From Cohnella silvisoli (GTDB lineage: Bacteria; Bacillota; Bacilli; Paenibacillales; Paenibacillaceae): DNA of 64,000 nucleotides. The stretch lies in the NCBI RefSeq assembly GCF_021190915.1, contig NZ_JAIOAP010000003.1:434001-498000 (forward strand), in the 5' to 3' direction. A program made the translations under genes and the position numbers. Positions within the stretch are counted from its first letter, which is position 1. Each line of letters opens with the position of its first letter. This document shows, one piece after another, positions 1 to 8,669 of this stretch. The notes under the pieces were generated by a model. It saw nothing but the letters and a program-made list of their open reading frames with translations. It did not search any database and was not told the DNA's origin.

Positions 1-1
1 G

Positions 2-178
2 GTGATGCTTATAGGAATGCCCCTTTCAGAAAAAAACAAACGAACAGTAGAAAAAAAAGCGGAGCTTGCGCTGCCACGCAAACCCGCCGAAAGCCATCCG
101 TGGAAAAACACGGGTGACAAAACCAAACTAAGCGTATCACAAAGCCAATTACGTTCCAAGCAGCATTTTAAAAATTAA
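2..178 (+). CDS. 3' end of an unidentified ORF (partial or small)
   Basis: An open frame runs from the window edge to TAA at 176-178 and encodes about 58 residues. It is strongly basic and ends in a Lys/Gln/Ser-rich tail around the motif KPAESHPWKN. The first in-frame GTG and ATG lie at 2-7, so either a larger gene enters from the left or this is a small protein. The HPW-containing basic tail recalls the C-termini of some transposases, but I cannot assign a family. It ends 21 bp before the azoreductase start. Coding status is uncertain. Confidence 0.35.
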   Translation: MMLIGMPLSEKNKRTVEKKAELALPRKPAESHPWKNTGDKTKLSVSQSQLRSKQHFKN

Positions 179-199
179 TTGAAGGCAGGTAATTTGATT

Positions 200-838
200 A
201 TGGCAACAGTATTATATATCACAGCAAATCCGCAGAATACTGAAACATCTTATAGCATGGCAGTAGGAAAAGAATTTGTACAGGCTTACCGCTCCGCACA
301 TCCGTATGATGAGGTTGTTCATCTAGATCTATATAAAGTGGATGTTCCGCAGCTCGATGCCGATGTTTTTAGCGGTTGGGGCAAATTAGGAGCAGGCACT
401 GCTTTTGAACAATTGACCGATGCGGAAAAAACGAAAATAAGTCGTCTCGGTGAGTTGGTAGATCAATTTGTAGTTGCTGATAAATATGTATTTGTAAATC
501 CGATATGGAATTATTCATTTCCGCCCGTCATGAAAGCATATATCGATTCCGTCTGCGTTGCAGGCAAAACTTTTAAATACACGGATAAAGGTCCGGTTGG
601 CTTGCTGAATAGTAAAAAAGCGGTTCACATTCAAGCCAGCGGCAGCGTGTTGTCTTCAGGGTCAGCTTATGCAGAATTTGAAATGGGTCATCGCCACCTG
701 GATGCCATTATGAAATTCTTTGGAATTCCTAGCTTTGAAGGCATTTTTGTTGAAGGTATGGCTAAGGCTCCCGACCAAGCCCCGGCAATTAAAGAAAAGG
801 CGGTCCAACAAGCGCGCGAAGTTGCCCTGAGCTTCTAA
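200..838 (+). CDS. azoR: FMN-dependent NADH-azoreductase (AzoR/AcpD family)
   Basis: A 212-residue cytoplasmic flavoprotein of the flavodoxin-like fold. The family reduces azo and quinone compounds with NADH through a ping-pong mechanism and is commonly tied to electrophile stress. N-terminal [10 protein letters not shown] followed by a Ser/Thr-rich loop forms the FMN phosphate site. The family block [17 protein letters not shown] and the GSVLSSG loop are both present. Length is normal for AzoR. I chose ATG 200 because the Shine-Dalgarno-like AAGGCAGGT lies just upstream and family N-termini begin at ATVLY; an in-frame TTG at 179 would add seven unlikely residues. A hairpin terminator follows, so it is probably monocistronic. 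Confidence 0.9.
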   Translation: MATVLYITANPQNTETSYSMAVGKEFVQAYRSAHPYDEVVHLDLYKVDVPQLDADVFSGWGKLGAGTAFEQLTDAEKTKISRLGELVDQFVVADKYVFVNPIWNYSFPPVMKAYIDSVCVAGKTFKYTDKGPVGLLNSKKAVHIQASGSVLSSGSAYAEFEMGHRHLDAIMKFFGIPSFEGIFVEGMAKAPDQAPAIKEKAVQQAREVALSF

Positions 839-865
839 CGACTCTGCAAACACGATTCATTATAA

Positions 866-909
866 GGCCACATGATTGGTGAATAGTCGCCAGCATGTGG
901 CCTGCTTTT
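866..909 (+). terminator. Rho-independent terminator after azoR
   Basis: A 9-bp perfect stem, GGCCACATG (866-874) with CATGTGGCC (894-902), followed by TGCTTTTA. It sits 27 bp after the azoR stop. Confidence 0.7.
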
Positions 910-994
910 ACACTTATTCCGAGGCTTCTTGCGCCAATGTCGCACGTATGAATTGGATGTTTCGTCGAATGGAGTATCTATAATGTCACTTTCG

Positions 995-1171
995 TCAATC
1001 CAATAAGTCCGCTACAGAATCCTTAAACGTAGCCGTTTCGGATTCTGCTTTCTCTTTGGTCAAACCCTGCGATTCCTGCAGCCAATAATAATACCGTTCA
1101 TAAATATCACCTTCAATTACACGCTGTCCGGGAACGTGCAAAAACTGCCAAGCTAAATCACTAAAACCCAT
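995..1171 (-). CDS. Small hypothetical protein (58 aa)
   Basis: I chose ATG 1171 because TTTGGAGG lies 8 nt upstream; the longer in-frame ATG at 1204 has no such site. The product is acidic and soluble, with an N-terminal aromatic segment (DLAWQFLHVPGQ), a Tyr cluster (YERYYYWL) and a Lys/Glu-rich helical C-terminus. No signal peptide, membrane segment or metal motif is visible, and I do not recognise a family. It is convergent with azoR and divergent from the DUF3052 gene. Confidence 0.6.
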   Translation of the reverse strand: MGFSDLAWQFLHVPGQRVIEGDIYERYYYWLQESQGLTKEKAESETATFKDSVADLLD

Positions 1172-1366
1172 AATATCAACCTCCAAAGCAATCATATTAA
1201 ACAATCGGAACCTGGTATAGAGGTATCTTTTGTCGTAAAAAATCGAATGTTAGCTTACTCCCCGACCTAAGGTCTATATCCATAAAAGGGAATCATGGAG
1301 AAATTGTCGAACAATAGGATATCAGTATTTAGAATCTATAAGTGATTAAGAGAGGAGAAATGATCC

Positions 1367-1774
1367 GTGAGTGCAGGTTATTCTGGAACGCCTTTAGTCA
1401 AAAAGCTTGGAATTAAAGAAGGAAATATAATTTGTATTATTAATGAACCCGCAAATTACTGGGAACTGCTCGGGGACTTACCTTTTGCAATTGAGCGGGT
1501 AGAACCGAATGTAGATCACATTGATTTTATACATATTTTTGTCACCTCAAAGACGGAGTGCGAAGCGTTAATTATTGCAGCTAAGAACCAGATGAGCAAA
1601 TCAGGTATGATCTGGGTTTCGTGGCCTAAGAAATCATCTAAGGTGCCAACCGATGTGAATGAAGACTTGATTAGGCATATTGCGATAGAAAATCACTTAG
1701 TTGATGTTAAAGTTTGCGCAGTGGACGATACATGGTCTGGGCTTAAGTTGGTCATACCATTAAAGTATAGATGA
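1367..1774 (+). CDS. DUF3052 family protein
   Basis: A 135-residue soluble protein beginning SAGYSGTPLVKKLGIKEG, the typical DUF3052 opening. Later it has the hydrophobic strand HIDFIHIFVTS and the block GMIWVSWPKKSSKVPTDVNE, which is characteristic of the family. The biochemical function of DUF3052 is not established. The GTG start at 1367 is preceded by AGAGGAG at good spacing. The stop is 15 bp from the start of the GNAT gene, and the IMPase gene overlaps that one, so these three genes read as one transcription unit. Confidence 0.85.
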   Translation: MSAGYSGTPLVKKLGIKEGNIICIINEPANYWELLGDLPFAIERVEPNVDHIDFIHIFVTSKTECEALIIAAKNQMSKSGMIWVSWPKKSSKVPTDVNEDLIRHIAIENHLVDVKVCAVDDTWSGLKLVIPLKYR

Positions 1775-1789
1775 TAAATGGAGGTTAAA

Positions 1790-2287
1790 ATGAGCTTCAT
1801 CACACGTTTCGCGAACAATGAAGATTATCATGATGTTGCTGAACTGGTGAGGCAAATACATGAAATCCATGTCATAGCGCGCCCAGATCTATATTCACCT
1901 GATCCTTGTCCAATGGGTGAACCTTATTTTCGAAAACTGATTAAAGAGGAACGATCTCAAATCCTAGTTGTAGAAGATGATGAACAAAAAAAGGTTGTAG
2001 CCTACGCCGTAATTAGAATAGACGAACCTCCATACCGTGCGATCTATAAACGAAGAAAATACATTTTTATTGACGACTTTTGCGTAGACGAGAAGGTAAG
2101 GGGACAGGGACTAGGGAAATTGCTATTCAGCTCAATCATGTCCTATGGAAAAGAAATAGCAGCCACAAGCATTGAATTAGGGGTATCGGAGTTTAACCAA
2201 GAGGCTATCAGATTCTATGAAAGCCTTGGAATGAAGACTAGAAGCCGCAAGCTGGAAATGAACATTGAGGAGAATAGAAATGACTAA
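1790..2287 (+). CDS. GNAT family N-acetyltransferase
   Basis: A 165-residue cytoplasmic acetyltransferase of unknown acceptor. The acetyl-CoA signature is clear: DDFCVDEKVRGQGLGKLLF contains the R/Q-x-x-G-x-G/A pyrophosphate loop, followed by the C-terminal strand with NQEAIRFYESLGM. The N-terminus has the usual IRxAxxxD-like pattern (ITRFANNEDYHDVAELV). ATG 1790 is preferred because TGGAGG lies 5 nt upstream, whereas ATG 1778 lacks a site. Its stop codon overlaps the ATG at 2280 that begins the IMPase reading frame, which indicates translational coupling. Confidence 0.85.
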   Translation: MSFITRFANNEDYHDVAELVRQIHEIHVIARPDLYSPDPCPMGEPYFRKLIKEERSQILVVEDDEQKKVVAYAVIRIDEPPYRAIYKRRKYIFIDDFCVDEKVRGQGLGKLLFSSIMSYGKEIAATSIELGVSEFNQEAIRFYESLGMKTRSRKLEMNIEENRND

Positions 2288-3104
2288 TATATCCTTAGAT
2301 GGTTAAATCATTCATGCTGCTAAGGAATTAGCTCTTACTGCAGCTAGGCAAGCTGGACAAATTGCTAGAGAACGATTTGACCGTATCGAGCAAATAAACA
2401 CGAAGGGTAGCTTTGGCGATGTGGTTACTGAAGTTGATCATCTAATTGAGGAACTTATTTTATATCACATTCAGAATGCTTTTCCAAGTCATCAAATACA
2501 TAGTGAAGAAATCGGCGATAACGGAAAGAGTTCAGAGTGGCTTTGGTTAATAGACCCGTTAGACGGAACTAATAATTATGCAATAGGTCTGCCTGTGTTT
2601 GCTATTTCCATTACGTTGATGTTCCAAAAAGAGCCTGTCTTAGGAGTCGTATATGAACCTATGACGGACAGAATGTTCGTGTCAAGCCTTCTTGATGGAG
2701 CTTATTGTAACGATAAGAAGATTCAAGTCAAGAAAACCATGAATTTCAACAAAGGTAATATAGGTTGGATACAAGGTCATAAGGTTCAAAACGATTCTAG
2801 AGCTTTATATCTAAGACAACACATCGACAAAACTTTCAAGAGAATGCTGCGTTTATGGGCGCCAACGTTACAGTGGTGCATGCTTGCCAAAGGCGATCTT
2901 GATGGTATTGTCCTTTATAATTCTGAGGGGGACGATCTGTACTCCGGAATCTTAATGGCGAGGGAGGCCGGGGGTGTTGTCCTAGATTTCGAAGGGAATT
3001 CTATTGTTGGAATGAGTGAGGAGCCTTACATCATTGCTTGTTATCCTGACCATGTCGAACAATTATTGAGCGTTGTCCATGAAGGTTTGAGATCTAATTC
3101 ATAA
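2280..3104 (+). pseudogene. Inositol monophosphatase family gene with in-frame stop at codon 9
   Basis: The IMPase fold is clear in the conserved part: a metal-binding Glu pair near the N-terminal third (SEEIGD), the signature IDPLDGTNNYA, and a C-terminal EGDDLYSG..AREAGG block equivalent to WDxxAG. The natural start appears to be ATG 2280: it overlaps the upstream stop, follows GAGGAG, and its frame is continuous with the enzyme. That frame meets TAA at 2304-2306, then runs through N-terminal helix residues typical of IMPases (AARQAGQIARERF) into the catalytic domain. The first standard start after the stop is GTG 2421, which would give a 227-residue protein lacking about 47 N-terminal residues. 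It is either a recent nonsense mutant or expressed in shortened form. Confidence 0.75.
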
Positions 3105-3148
3105 TATAGTTATCGAGTCCCTAAATACGATTAAACTAAAAGAAAGGC

Positions 3149-3820
3149 GTGATTGTTCTGATTGCCAAAAGGGTCGCTGCGGAAAAAGCTGTAGAGCTTA
3201 TTGATAATGGAATGGTCGTAGGCCTCGGATCAGGTTCGACTTCTACTTTGGCTATCCGAAAAATAGCCGAATACGTTAAGAATGGTCTTCAGATTACGGC
3301 AGTGGCTAGCTCTAAAAACTCGGAAAAACTCGCTAAAGAACTAGGAATACCTATAATCCCATTTTCCGAGGTTAAGGAAATCGATATCACGATCGATGGA
3401 GCAGATGAAGTTGATCACGATATGAATCTGATTAAAGGAGGGGGCGGAGCCCTCCTAAGAGAAAAGATTCTGGCGTTCAACAGCAAGAAATTCGTTGTTA
3501 TCATCGATGAGTCGAAGCTTGTGAACAAGCTCGGCCAGTTTCCATTGCCTGTTGAAATCGTACCTTTTGCATCCGAATTAACGCTTAAGCACTTAGAAGC
3601 TCTCAATTGCAAACCATTGATCCGGAGGCATAATGACAAGGAATGGATATCAGACAACGGGAATCTCATCGTCGATTGTATATTTAATGTGATTAATGAT
3701 CCATCGGATTTGAATCAGAAGATCAGATCCATACCGGGCGTAGTCGAAACGGGTTTGTTTATTGGAATGACCCACACGCTAATTATTGGGAATATGGAAG
3801 GGACGACAAGAACGTTGTGA
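3149..3820 (+). CDS. rpiA: Ribose-5-phosphate isomerase A
   Basis: Interconverts ribose-5-phosphate and ribulose-5-phosphate in the non-oxidative pentose phosphate pathway. The 223 residues match RpiA throughout: the phosphate loop GLGSGSTSTLAIRK near residue 27, the catalytic DGADEVD segment, the GGGGALLREK loop, the DESKLV motif, and a C-terminal GVVETGLF. Length is normal. The start is uncertain: GTG 3149 has its GAAAGG almost touching it, while CTG 3158 in the same frame is better spaced. It follows the IMPase gene by 44 bp and may belong to the same unit. A strong terminator follows. Confidence 0.93.
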   Translation: MIVLIAKRVAAEKAVELIDNGMVVGLGSGSTSTLAIRKIAEYVKNGLQITAVASSKNSEKLAKELGIPIIPFSEVKEIDITIDGADEVDHDMNLIKGGGGALLREKILAFNSKKFVVIIDESKLVNKLGQFPLPVEIVPFASELTLKHLEALNCKPLIRRHNDKEWISDNGNLIVDCIFNVINDPSDLNQKIRSIPGVVETGLFIGMTHTLIIGNMEGTTRTL

Positions 3821-3846
3821 AGGTTATAAATTCATCGATACGCAAA

Positions 3847-3887
3847 GGGAGACCCGCTGTCATTCAGACAGTGATCTCCCTTTTTTA
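3847..3887 (+). terminator. Rho-independent terminator after rpiA
   Basis: Nested stem GGGAGA/TCTCCC enclosing CTGTC/GACAG, followed by six T residues at 3881-3886. It lies between convergent rpiA and the MFS gene. Confidence 0.85.
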
Positions 3888-3900
3888 TTGCGCAGAACTA

Positions 3901-5274
3901 TTATGAAGTTAGGAGCTTACGTGAAGTTGAACGCAGGTAGAAGTAGGCACAACCGATCGAGATTACGACGATGATCGCCATACCCCAATAAATATTACTG
4001 TAAGCTTGTGAAAGCGTAAGGTCCTTCTGCCAAACAAGGGCGCTTGCCGTCGTCGCGACCCCGAATGCTCCGCTGAAAAATTGGAGCAGTTGGAACAATC
4101 CGAGTCCGGATCCGATTTGCGATGGGAGCAGTATACGTGACATTTCATTAGAAATGCTGCTCGTCAAGAAAGTGAATCCGATGCTCATTAACATGTAGAT
4201 AAACATAATTGAAAGATAAGAAGTGCCTTCGAACAAGGCGAATAAAACTACGGATGTAAGTACGAGCAAGGGAATGTAACGGATGATTGAGCCATTTCCT
4301 CGGACATCAATAATACGTCCAACCCGCCTTGATATTAACATCGCCAATAACGAGCCGGGAAAAATAACAAGGCCTGCTTCGATGGCGCTTAGGCTATACT
4401 GATGGACTAGAATTTGCGGCATGAGGAATAGGGTCGCAAAACTGCATAGATACGCCGCGATTCCGACTGCACCCAGTGTTAGGTATGACCGATTGCGGAA
4501 AAGCGAAGGGAGCACGAAAGGTTCTCTCGCAGATCGAATTCGCACGACGAACAAAATGAGCGCAATAATTCCGGAAACAAGCGCAATCCATGAATGGTTC
4601 GTCAAATAAAGCAGCAAGCCGGTCGTCCCTACTCCAATGAAAAGTGCGCCAAGTGCGTCGAATGACCCTTTTGCTGGTTTTTCCTTAGGAATGAGTAATG
4701 AAAAGAAAGGCACTAATAATAAGGTTATCGCAGTTACAACGAATAAGTAATGCCAACCCAGATACTCAACGACTGCTCCACCAACGACAGGACCAAGGCC
4801 TAACCCTAGAGAAGCTGCCGACATGATCGTAGCCATTGCTTTGCCTCGACGTTCGAGAGGTACATATCGGGAAATCAAGACTAAAGACAAAGCCGGTATC
4901 GAACCCGCTCCCGATGCCTGCAGGATGCGAACAATAAGCAGCATAATGAAGCTGTTGCTGAATAACCCGGCTATAGCAGCGAGACTGAGGGACAGTATTC
5001 CGATGATGAAAAGCCATCTGATCGGAACGAAATCGGATAAACGGCTGTAAGTAATGGATGAGATCGCGAATACGATAGAATAACCCGTAACGATCCACGA
5101 AGTCGAAGAAGCCGTCAAATGGTAAGCGAGCGATACGTCTGGCAGCGCTAGATTAAACATCATCGTATTCATAATAACAAGCACAATTGAGATGCCGAGC
5201 AATAGCGTAACCAAACCTTCTCGCATGGCGTGCTGCTCCGCTATCGGATTGGTTTCCCGTGACGTGACCGACAT
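3901..5274 (-). CDS. MFS drug-efflux transporter (TetL/DHA2-like)
   Basis: A 457-residue integral membrane protein with about 12-14 hydrophobic segments, the size of TetK/TetL-type proton antiporters. Near the N-terminus MNTMMFNLALPDVS resembles helix 1 of DHA transporters. RLSDFVPIRW is the motif-A loop between helices 2 and 3. The antiporter motif C appears as SLGLGLGPVVGG. It probably exports a toxic organic cation or antibiotic; the substrate cannot be read from sequence. ATG 5274 is preferred over ATG 5292 because GAGAGGGA lies 5 nt upstream. It is transcribed away from the capA-like gene, with a shared 110-bp promoter region. Confidence 0.85.
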   Translation of the reverse strand: MSVTSRETNPIAEQHAMREGLVTLLLGISIVLVIMNTMMFNLALPDVSLAYHLTASSTSWIVTGYSIVFAISSITYSRLSDFVPIRWLFIIGILSLSLAAIAGLFSNSFIMLLIVRILQASGAGSIPALSLVLISRYVPLERRGKAMATIMSAASLGLGLGPVVGGAVVEYLGWHYLFVVTAITLLLVPFFSLLIPKEKPAKGSFDALGALFIGVGTTGLLLYLTNHSWIALVSGIIALILFVVRIRSAREPFVLPSLFRNRSYLTLGAVGIAAYLCSFATLFLMPQILVHQYSLSAIEAGLVIFPGSLLAMLISRRVGRIIDVRGNGSIIRYIPLLVLTSVVLFALFEGTSYLSIMFIYMLMSIGFTFLTSSISNEMSRILLPSQIGSGLGLFQLLQFFSGAFGVATTASALVWQKDLTLSQAYSNIYWGMAIIVVISIGCAYFYLRSTSRKLLTS

Positions 5275-5386
5275 AGAAGTCCCTCTCTTCATTTTCTAAT
5301 TTCGAATATCATCGAACATTAGAAATATATCATGAGTCATTTTAAAATGCAATCATCTTGTTTAATGGAAAATGGTTAGGAGGTGC

Positions 5387-5497
5387 ATGATAAAAGACAA
5401 AACGAAGGTATTGGATGTGAGTAGATTTGATCCAACAAATGATCTTAGCCGCAATGCTCGCTTATTCGAACCTAAACGGGACAAACGAGCCAAATAA
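5387..5497 (+). CDS. 36-codon ORF with strong RBS overlapping the capA-like gene out of frame
   Basis: ATG 5387 has the best ribosome binding site in this promoter region (GGAGGTGC). It opens 36 codons of charged, non-hydrophobic sequence ending at TAA 5495, overlapping the first 71 bases of the CapA frame. It could be a translated leader, or the original start of the CapA-like protein separated from its body by a frameshift. The peptide does not look like a signal sequence. Confidence 0.4.
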   Translation: MIKDKTKVLDVSRFDPTNDLSRNARLFEPKRDKRAK

Positions 5498-6428
5498 ACC
5501 GATTGACGTCGTATTCGCTGGAGACACGATGATGGATGGCTCCGTCAAACGCGCTATTCAGCGTAAGGGGCCAGATTTTCCATTCCGGAACGTCAAGTCG
5601 GAAGTATCGAAAGCCGATCTCGCGATTGCGAATCTTGAAACATCGGTTACGAACGCCAGTCGTAAAGACAACGTACAGTTGTTCAATTTCAAATCCGACG
5701 CAGCTTCGCTTGCGGGAATTAAACATGCCGGGTTTGACTTGGTTTCCGTGGCCAACAATCACGTTCTCGATTATAGGCAACCCGGGCTATTCGACACATT
5801 CAGGAACCTTAACAGCTACGGAATTCCTTACGTAGGCGCCGGCAAAAATGAACAAGAAGCTTATTCTGCCAGAACGTTTCTCGTCAACGGGAACGTTATC
5901 AAGATAGCGGCATTCTCCCGATTTCTCCCTTCGGGAAATTGGTTCGCACGAAACGATCATGCAGGCGTGGCAGAAGCTTATGAGACGAGCCGAATGATGC
6001 AGGCGATCAGACGGGAACAAGTCGGGGCGGACTATCTGATCGTCTATATCCATTGGGGCGTCGAGAAGAACAATCGTCCCGAAGCTTGGCAACGGGCTAT
6101 GGCTAGGCAGATGATCGATGCCGGCGCCGATGCGATCGTGGGGAGTCATCCGCACGTGCTTCAGGGCTTTGAGATCTACAAAGGTAAACCTATAGCCTAT
6201 TCCATCGGCAATTTTCTATTCCCCGACTATGTTCGCAACCGGAAGGCGGAAACGGGGCTCCTTCATTTGAAGCTAGCGCAAGGGCAGATCCGGATGTCTT
6301 TCTCTCCTTACTATATCCTCAACAATCAAATCGTTAAAAGGGGCGGTAATTATGACAAGTCGCAGTTAAAATACTTGGAGAAGCTTTCTTACGGCGTGAA
6401 AATAAGGAACAGGGAAATCGTGAAATAA
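5427..6428 (+). CDS. CapA-family metallophosphatase-like protein (PGA_cap)
   Basis: About 333 residues with the complete CapA/PgsA-type pattern: VVFAGDTMMDG near residue 29, ANLETSVT, VSVANNHVLDY, YIHWGVE, DAIVGSHPHVLQGFE and YSIGNFLF. The metal-binding positions of this calcineurin-like fold (Asp, Asn-His, His, His) are intact. Family members act in poly-gamma-glutamate or capsule synthesis or as surface phosphatases. The N-terminus is weak: TTG 5427 and ATG 5439 both lack a clear Shine-Dalgarno site, and the short hydrophobic start (MILAAMLAYS) is a poor export signal. The good RBS upstream serves another frame. No capB/capC homologues are nearby. Confidence 0.8.
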   Translation: MIQQMILAAMLAYSNLNGTNEPNKPIDVVFAGDTMMDGSVKRAIQRKGPDFPFRNVKSEVSKADLAIANLETSVTNASRKDNVQLFNFKSDAASLAGIKHAGFDLVSVANNHVLDYRQPGLFDTFRNLNSYGIPYVGAGKNEQEAYSARTFLVNGNVIKIAAFSRFLPSGNWFARNDHAGVAEAYETSRMMQAIRREQVGADYLIVYIHWGVEKNNRPEAWQRAMARQMIDAGADAIVGSHPHVLQGFEIYKGKPIAYSIGNFLFPDYVRNRKAETGLLHLKLAQGQIRMSFSPYYILNNQIVKRGGNYDKSQLKYLEKLSYGVKIRNREIVK

Positions 6429-6444
6429 AATAATATCGCCTAAT

Positions 6445-6490
6445 CGGTTCCACGGCATGGAGGAAGGAGGAACCGGTCAGGCTTTTTTTG
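6445..6490 (+). terminator. Terminator after the capA-like gene
   Basis: Stem CGGTTCC (6445-6451) with GGAACCG (6469-6475), followed by a seven-T run at 6483-6489. Confidence 0.6.
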
Positions 6491-6544
6491 TTGTACAATA
6501 CGAATTATGTAATCAAAAAAATGGTGACGAAAGAGGGTATAGAG

Positions 6545-6928
6545 GTGTCTCATTCGGGTTTGAAGTCTGCGGAGGGATTGGCAATGCTTCGCAAAGCGAG
6601 GGGAACGTTCTCCAAGTTGCCGGAAGTGGAAGAGAAGATTGACGGGTTCGGCCATTCCATCGCGCAGGTAAGAGGGAAAACTTTCTTAATGATGGGAGAG
6701 GGAGAAGGGGAAGCTGGACCGGGGATGAGCATCAAGACCGATAAAGAAACTCAGCAGCTCCTTGTCGCGAAGGGCGGTTACTACAAAACACCCTACATCG
6801 GTCAGCACGGCTGGGTATCCGTTAAAGCAAGCCAAATTCGCGATTGGGATGAAGTCTCTCAATTAATCATTGAAGCTTATTTACGGCAAGCTCCGAAGAA
6901 GCTTTCCCAGCTTTATTTGCAAACCTGA
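6545..6928 (+). CDS. MmcQ/YjbR family protein
   Basis: A 127-residue protein with the CyaY-like MmcQ/YjbR fold. Diagnostic blocks are KLPEVEEKIDGFGHS, the strand GKTFLMMGEGEG and GGYYKTPYIGQHGWVSV, followed by the C-terminal helix SQLIIEAYLRQAPKKL. The family is annotated as DNA-binding from one structural study; its role is otherwise unclear. I chose GTG 6545 because AAAGAGGG precedes it by 7 nt. In-frame ATGs at 6488 and 6521 would put the start inside or just after the preceding terminator. Confidence 0.8.
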   Translation: MSHSGLKSAEGLAMLRKARGTFSKLPEVEEKIDGFGHSIAQVRGKTFLMMGEGEGEAGPGMSIKTDKETQQLLVAKGGYYKTPYIGQHGWVSVKASQIRDWDEVSQLIIEAYLRQAPKKLSQLYLQT

Positions 6929-7027
6929 TGTTGGTGGTCATGTTTTATTCGTTCGGAGTATAAAATGGTATCGTTACCCTAACGGGTCAATGCAACTAAG
7001 CGGGCTCGGTGCGAAAGGAGCGTCGAT

Positions 7028-7189
7028 TTGGAAACTTTCGGAAGAGGCTGTCTTTATCTTATCGTCGGCATTATCGTTCTTACAGTGTTCGTTATTTTCA
7101 CCCAAAGCTCCATCAATATCCCTTGGTTTATCCTTATTCCAATAATCATTTTTGTCTTCTGGATAGCAAGCAAGAAAAGCAAAAAGTGA
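7028..7189 (+). CDS. Small two-helix membrane protein (53 aa)
   Basis: TTG 7028 is preceded by AAAGGAG at good spacing and opens 53 codons ending in TGA at 7187-7189. The product has two hydrophobic helices (about residues 9-25 and 30-46) separated by a short polar turn (TQSSINIP) and a Lys/Ser-rich tail (ASKKSKK), so it should sit in the membrane as a hairpin with its basic end in the cytoplasm. I know no specific family. Its last codons form one arm of the bidirectional terminator shared with fumC. Confidence 0.65.
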   Translation: METFGRGCLYLIVGIIVLTVFVIFTQSSINIPWFILIPIIIFVFWIASKKSKK

Positions 7190-7214
7190 GGGCAAACCGC
7201 CCTCACTTTTTGCT
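7178..7214. terminator. Bidirectional terminator between the small membrane gene and fumC
   Basis: A perfect 16-bp stem, AGCAAAAAGTGAGGGC (7178-7193) and its complement (7199-7214), with a 5-nt loop. A-rich and T-rich ends allow it to work in both directions. It overlaps the stop region of the upstream gene and abuts the fumC stop. Confidence 0.9.
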
Positions 7215-8600
7215 TTAACGCGGATGAATCATTTGCTCTGGGCGAACGATCTCGTCGAATTGCGCTTCGGTTAATAATCCACTCTCGAGCGCCGCTTCTT
7301 TCAGGGTGAGTCCCTTACTATGAGCTGCCTTGGCAATGGCTGCCGCATTCTCATATCCGATATGAGGACTCAGCGCTGTTACAAGCATAAGCGATCGTTC
7401 GAGATGTCCTTGGATGACCGCTAAGTTCGCTTCAATACCAACGGCGCAATTGTCGTTCCAAGAATGGATGGCGTCGGACAACAGTCTCGTGGATTGCAAG
7501 AAATTGAAAATAATGACCGGCTTAAAGACGTTAAGCTCGAAATTGCCTTGGCTAGCCGCAATGCCGATCGTGACGTCGTTACCCATGACCTGAGCGACAA
7601 CCATCGTTAACGCTTCCGATTGGGTAGGATTCACTTTGCCCGGCATAATGGAGCTGCCTGGCTCGTTGGCGGGAATCGTAATTTCGCCAATTCCGCTTCT
7701 AGGCCCGCTAGCCAACCATCTGACGTCATTGGCAATTTTCATCAGATCGGCAGCTAACGCTTTGAGTGCCCCGTGAACGTAGACAAGCTCATCGTGGCTC
7801 GTAAGCGCATGAAATTTATTGACCGCGGACTCGAAGGTTTTCCCGGTTAATCGGCTAATTTGCTCAGCAACCTTAGAACCGAATAGGGGATGAGCGTTAA
7901 TGCTCGTACCGACCGCCGTTCCACCGATAGCCAATTCCCTTAAGCTTTCCGCGCTTTCCTGGATCATCCGTTCGGTCTTGTCGAGCATCCGGACCCAACC
8001 GCTCATTTCCTGACCTAGAGTCAGCGGGGTTGCATCCTGCAAGTGAGTCCGGCCTATCTTGATGACGTCGGAAAATTGTTTGCTTTTCAGCGACAAAGTC
8101 TCTTTCAGTTTTCTAACGGCAGGGAGAACGTGATCGTGAACGGCAAGCATAGCGGCAATGTGCATCGCAGTCGGAAAAGTATCATTGGAGCTCTGAGATT
8201 GGTTTACGTCATCGTTCGGATGGACGCGTTGCTTGCTGCCTTGCTCGGCAAGGATCTGATTGGCGCGATTGGCAATCACTTCGTTTACGTTCATGTTCGA
8301 TTGCGTTCCGCTTCCCGTCTGCCAAACGGCAAGAGGGAAGTGCGTATCCCATTTCCCCGCGATGACTTCATCGGCAGCGGCAATAATGGCTTGGGCCTTC
8401 TCGGCATTTAATTTGCCAAGCTCGAGATTCACGATAGCCGCGCTTTTCTTCAATATGGCAAAGACGGCTATAAGCTCGAGCGGCATTTTCTCCGTACCGA
8501 TCCGAAAATTGGTCAAGCTGCGTTCCGTTTGGGCGCCCCAAAGTTTGTCGGCAGGGACTTGAACCTCTCCGAGCGAGTCCTTCTCGATCCGATATTCCAT
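7215..8600 (-). CDS. fumC: Class II fumarate hydratase
   Basis: A 461-residue enzyme of the TCA cycle converting fumarate to malate without an Fe-S cluster. The aspartase/fumarase signature [11 protein letters not shown] is present. So are [36 protein letters not shown] and the catalytic-loop region [16 protein letters not shown]. Length is normal and the sequence looks intact. ATG 8600 ([15 protein letters not shown]) is the family start and has AGGTG upstream; the longer frame from 8651 adds an unconserved extension. It lies downstream of xerS on the same strand with about 70 bp between them. Confidence 0.95.
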   Translation of the reverse strand: MEYRIEKDSLGEVQVPADKLWGAQTERSLTNFRIGTEKMPLELIAVFAILKKSAAIVNLELGKLNAEKAQAIIAAADEVIAGKWDTHFPLAVWQTGSGTQSNMNVNEVIANRANQILAEQGSKQRVHPNDDVNQSQSSNDTFPTAMHIAAMLAVHDHVLPAVRKLKETLSLKSKQFSDVIKIGRTHLQDATPLTLGQEMSGWVRMLDKTERMIQESAESLRELAIGGTAVGTSINAHPLFGSKVAEQISRLTGKTFESAVNKFHALTSHDELVYVHGALKALAADLMKIANDVRWLASGPRSGIGEITIPANEPGSSIMPGKVNPTQSEALTMVVAQVMGNDVTIGIAASQGNFELNVFKPVIIFNFLQSTRLLSDAIHSWNDNCAVGIEANLAVIQGHLERSLMLVTALSPHIGYENAAAIAKAAHSKGLTLKEAALESGLLTEAQFDEIVRPEQMIHPR

Positions 8601-8669
8601 TCGCGCACCTCGATTCCTCATTGTAGTTGACGAGAGTTTAACTTGTAGCATCTATCATTTACTAAGAAA

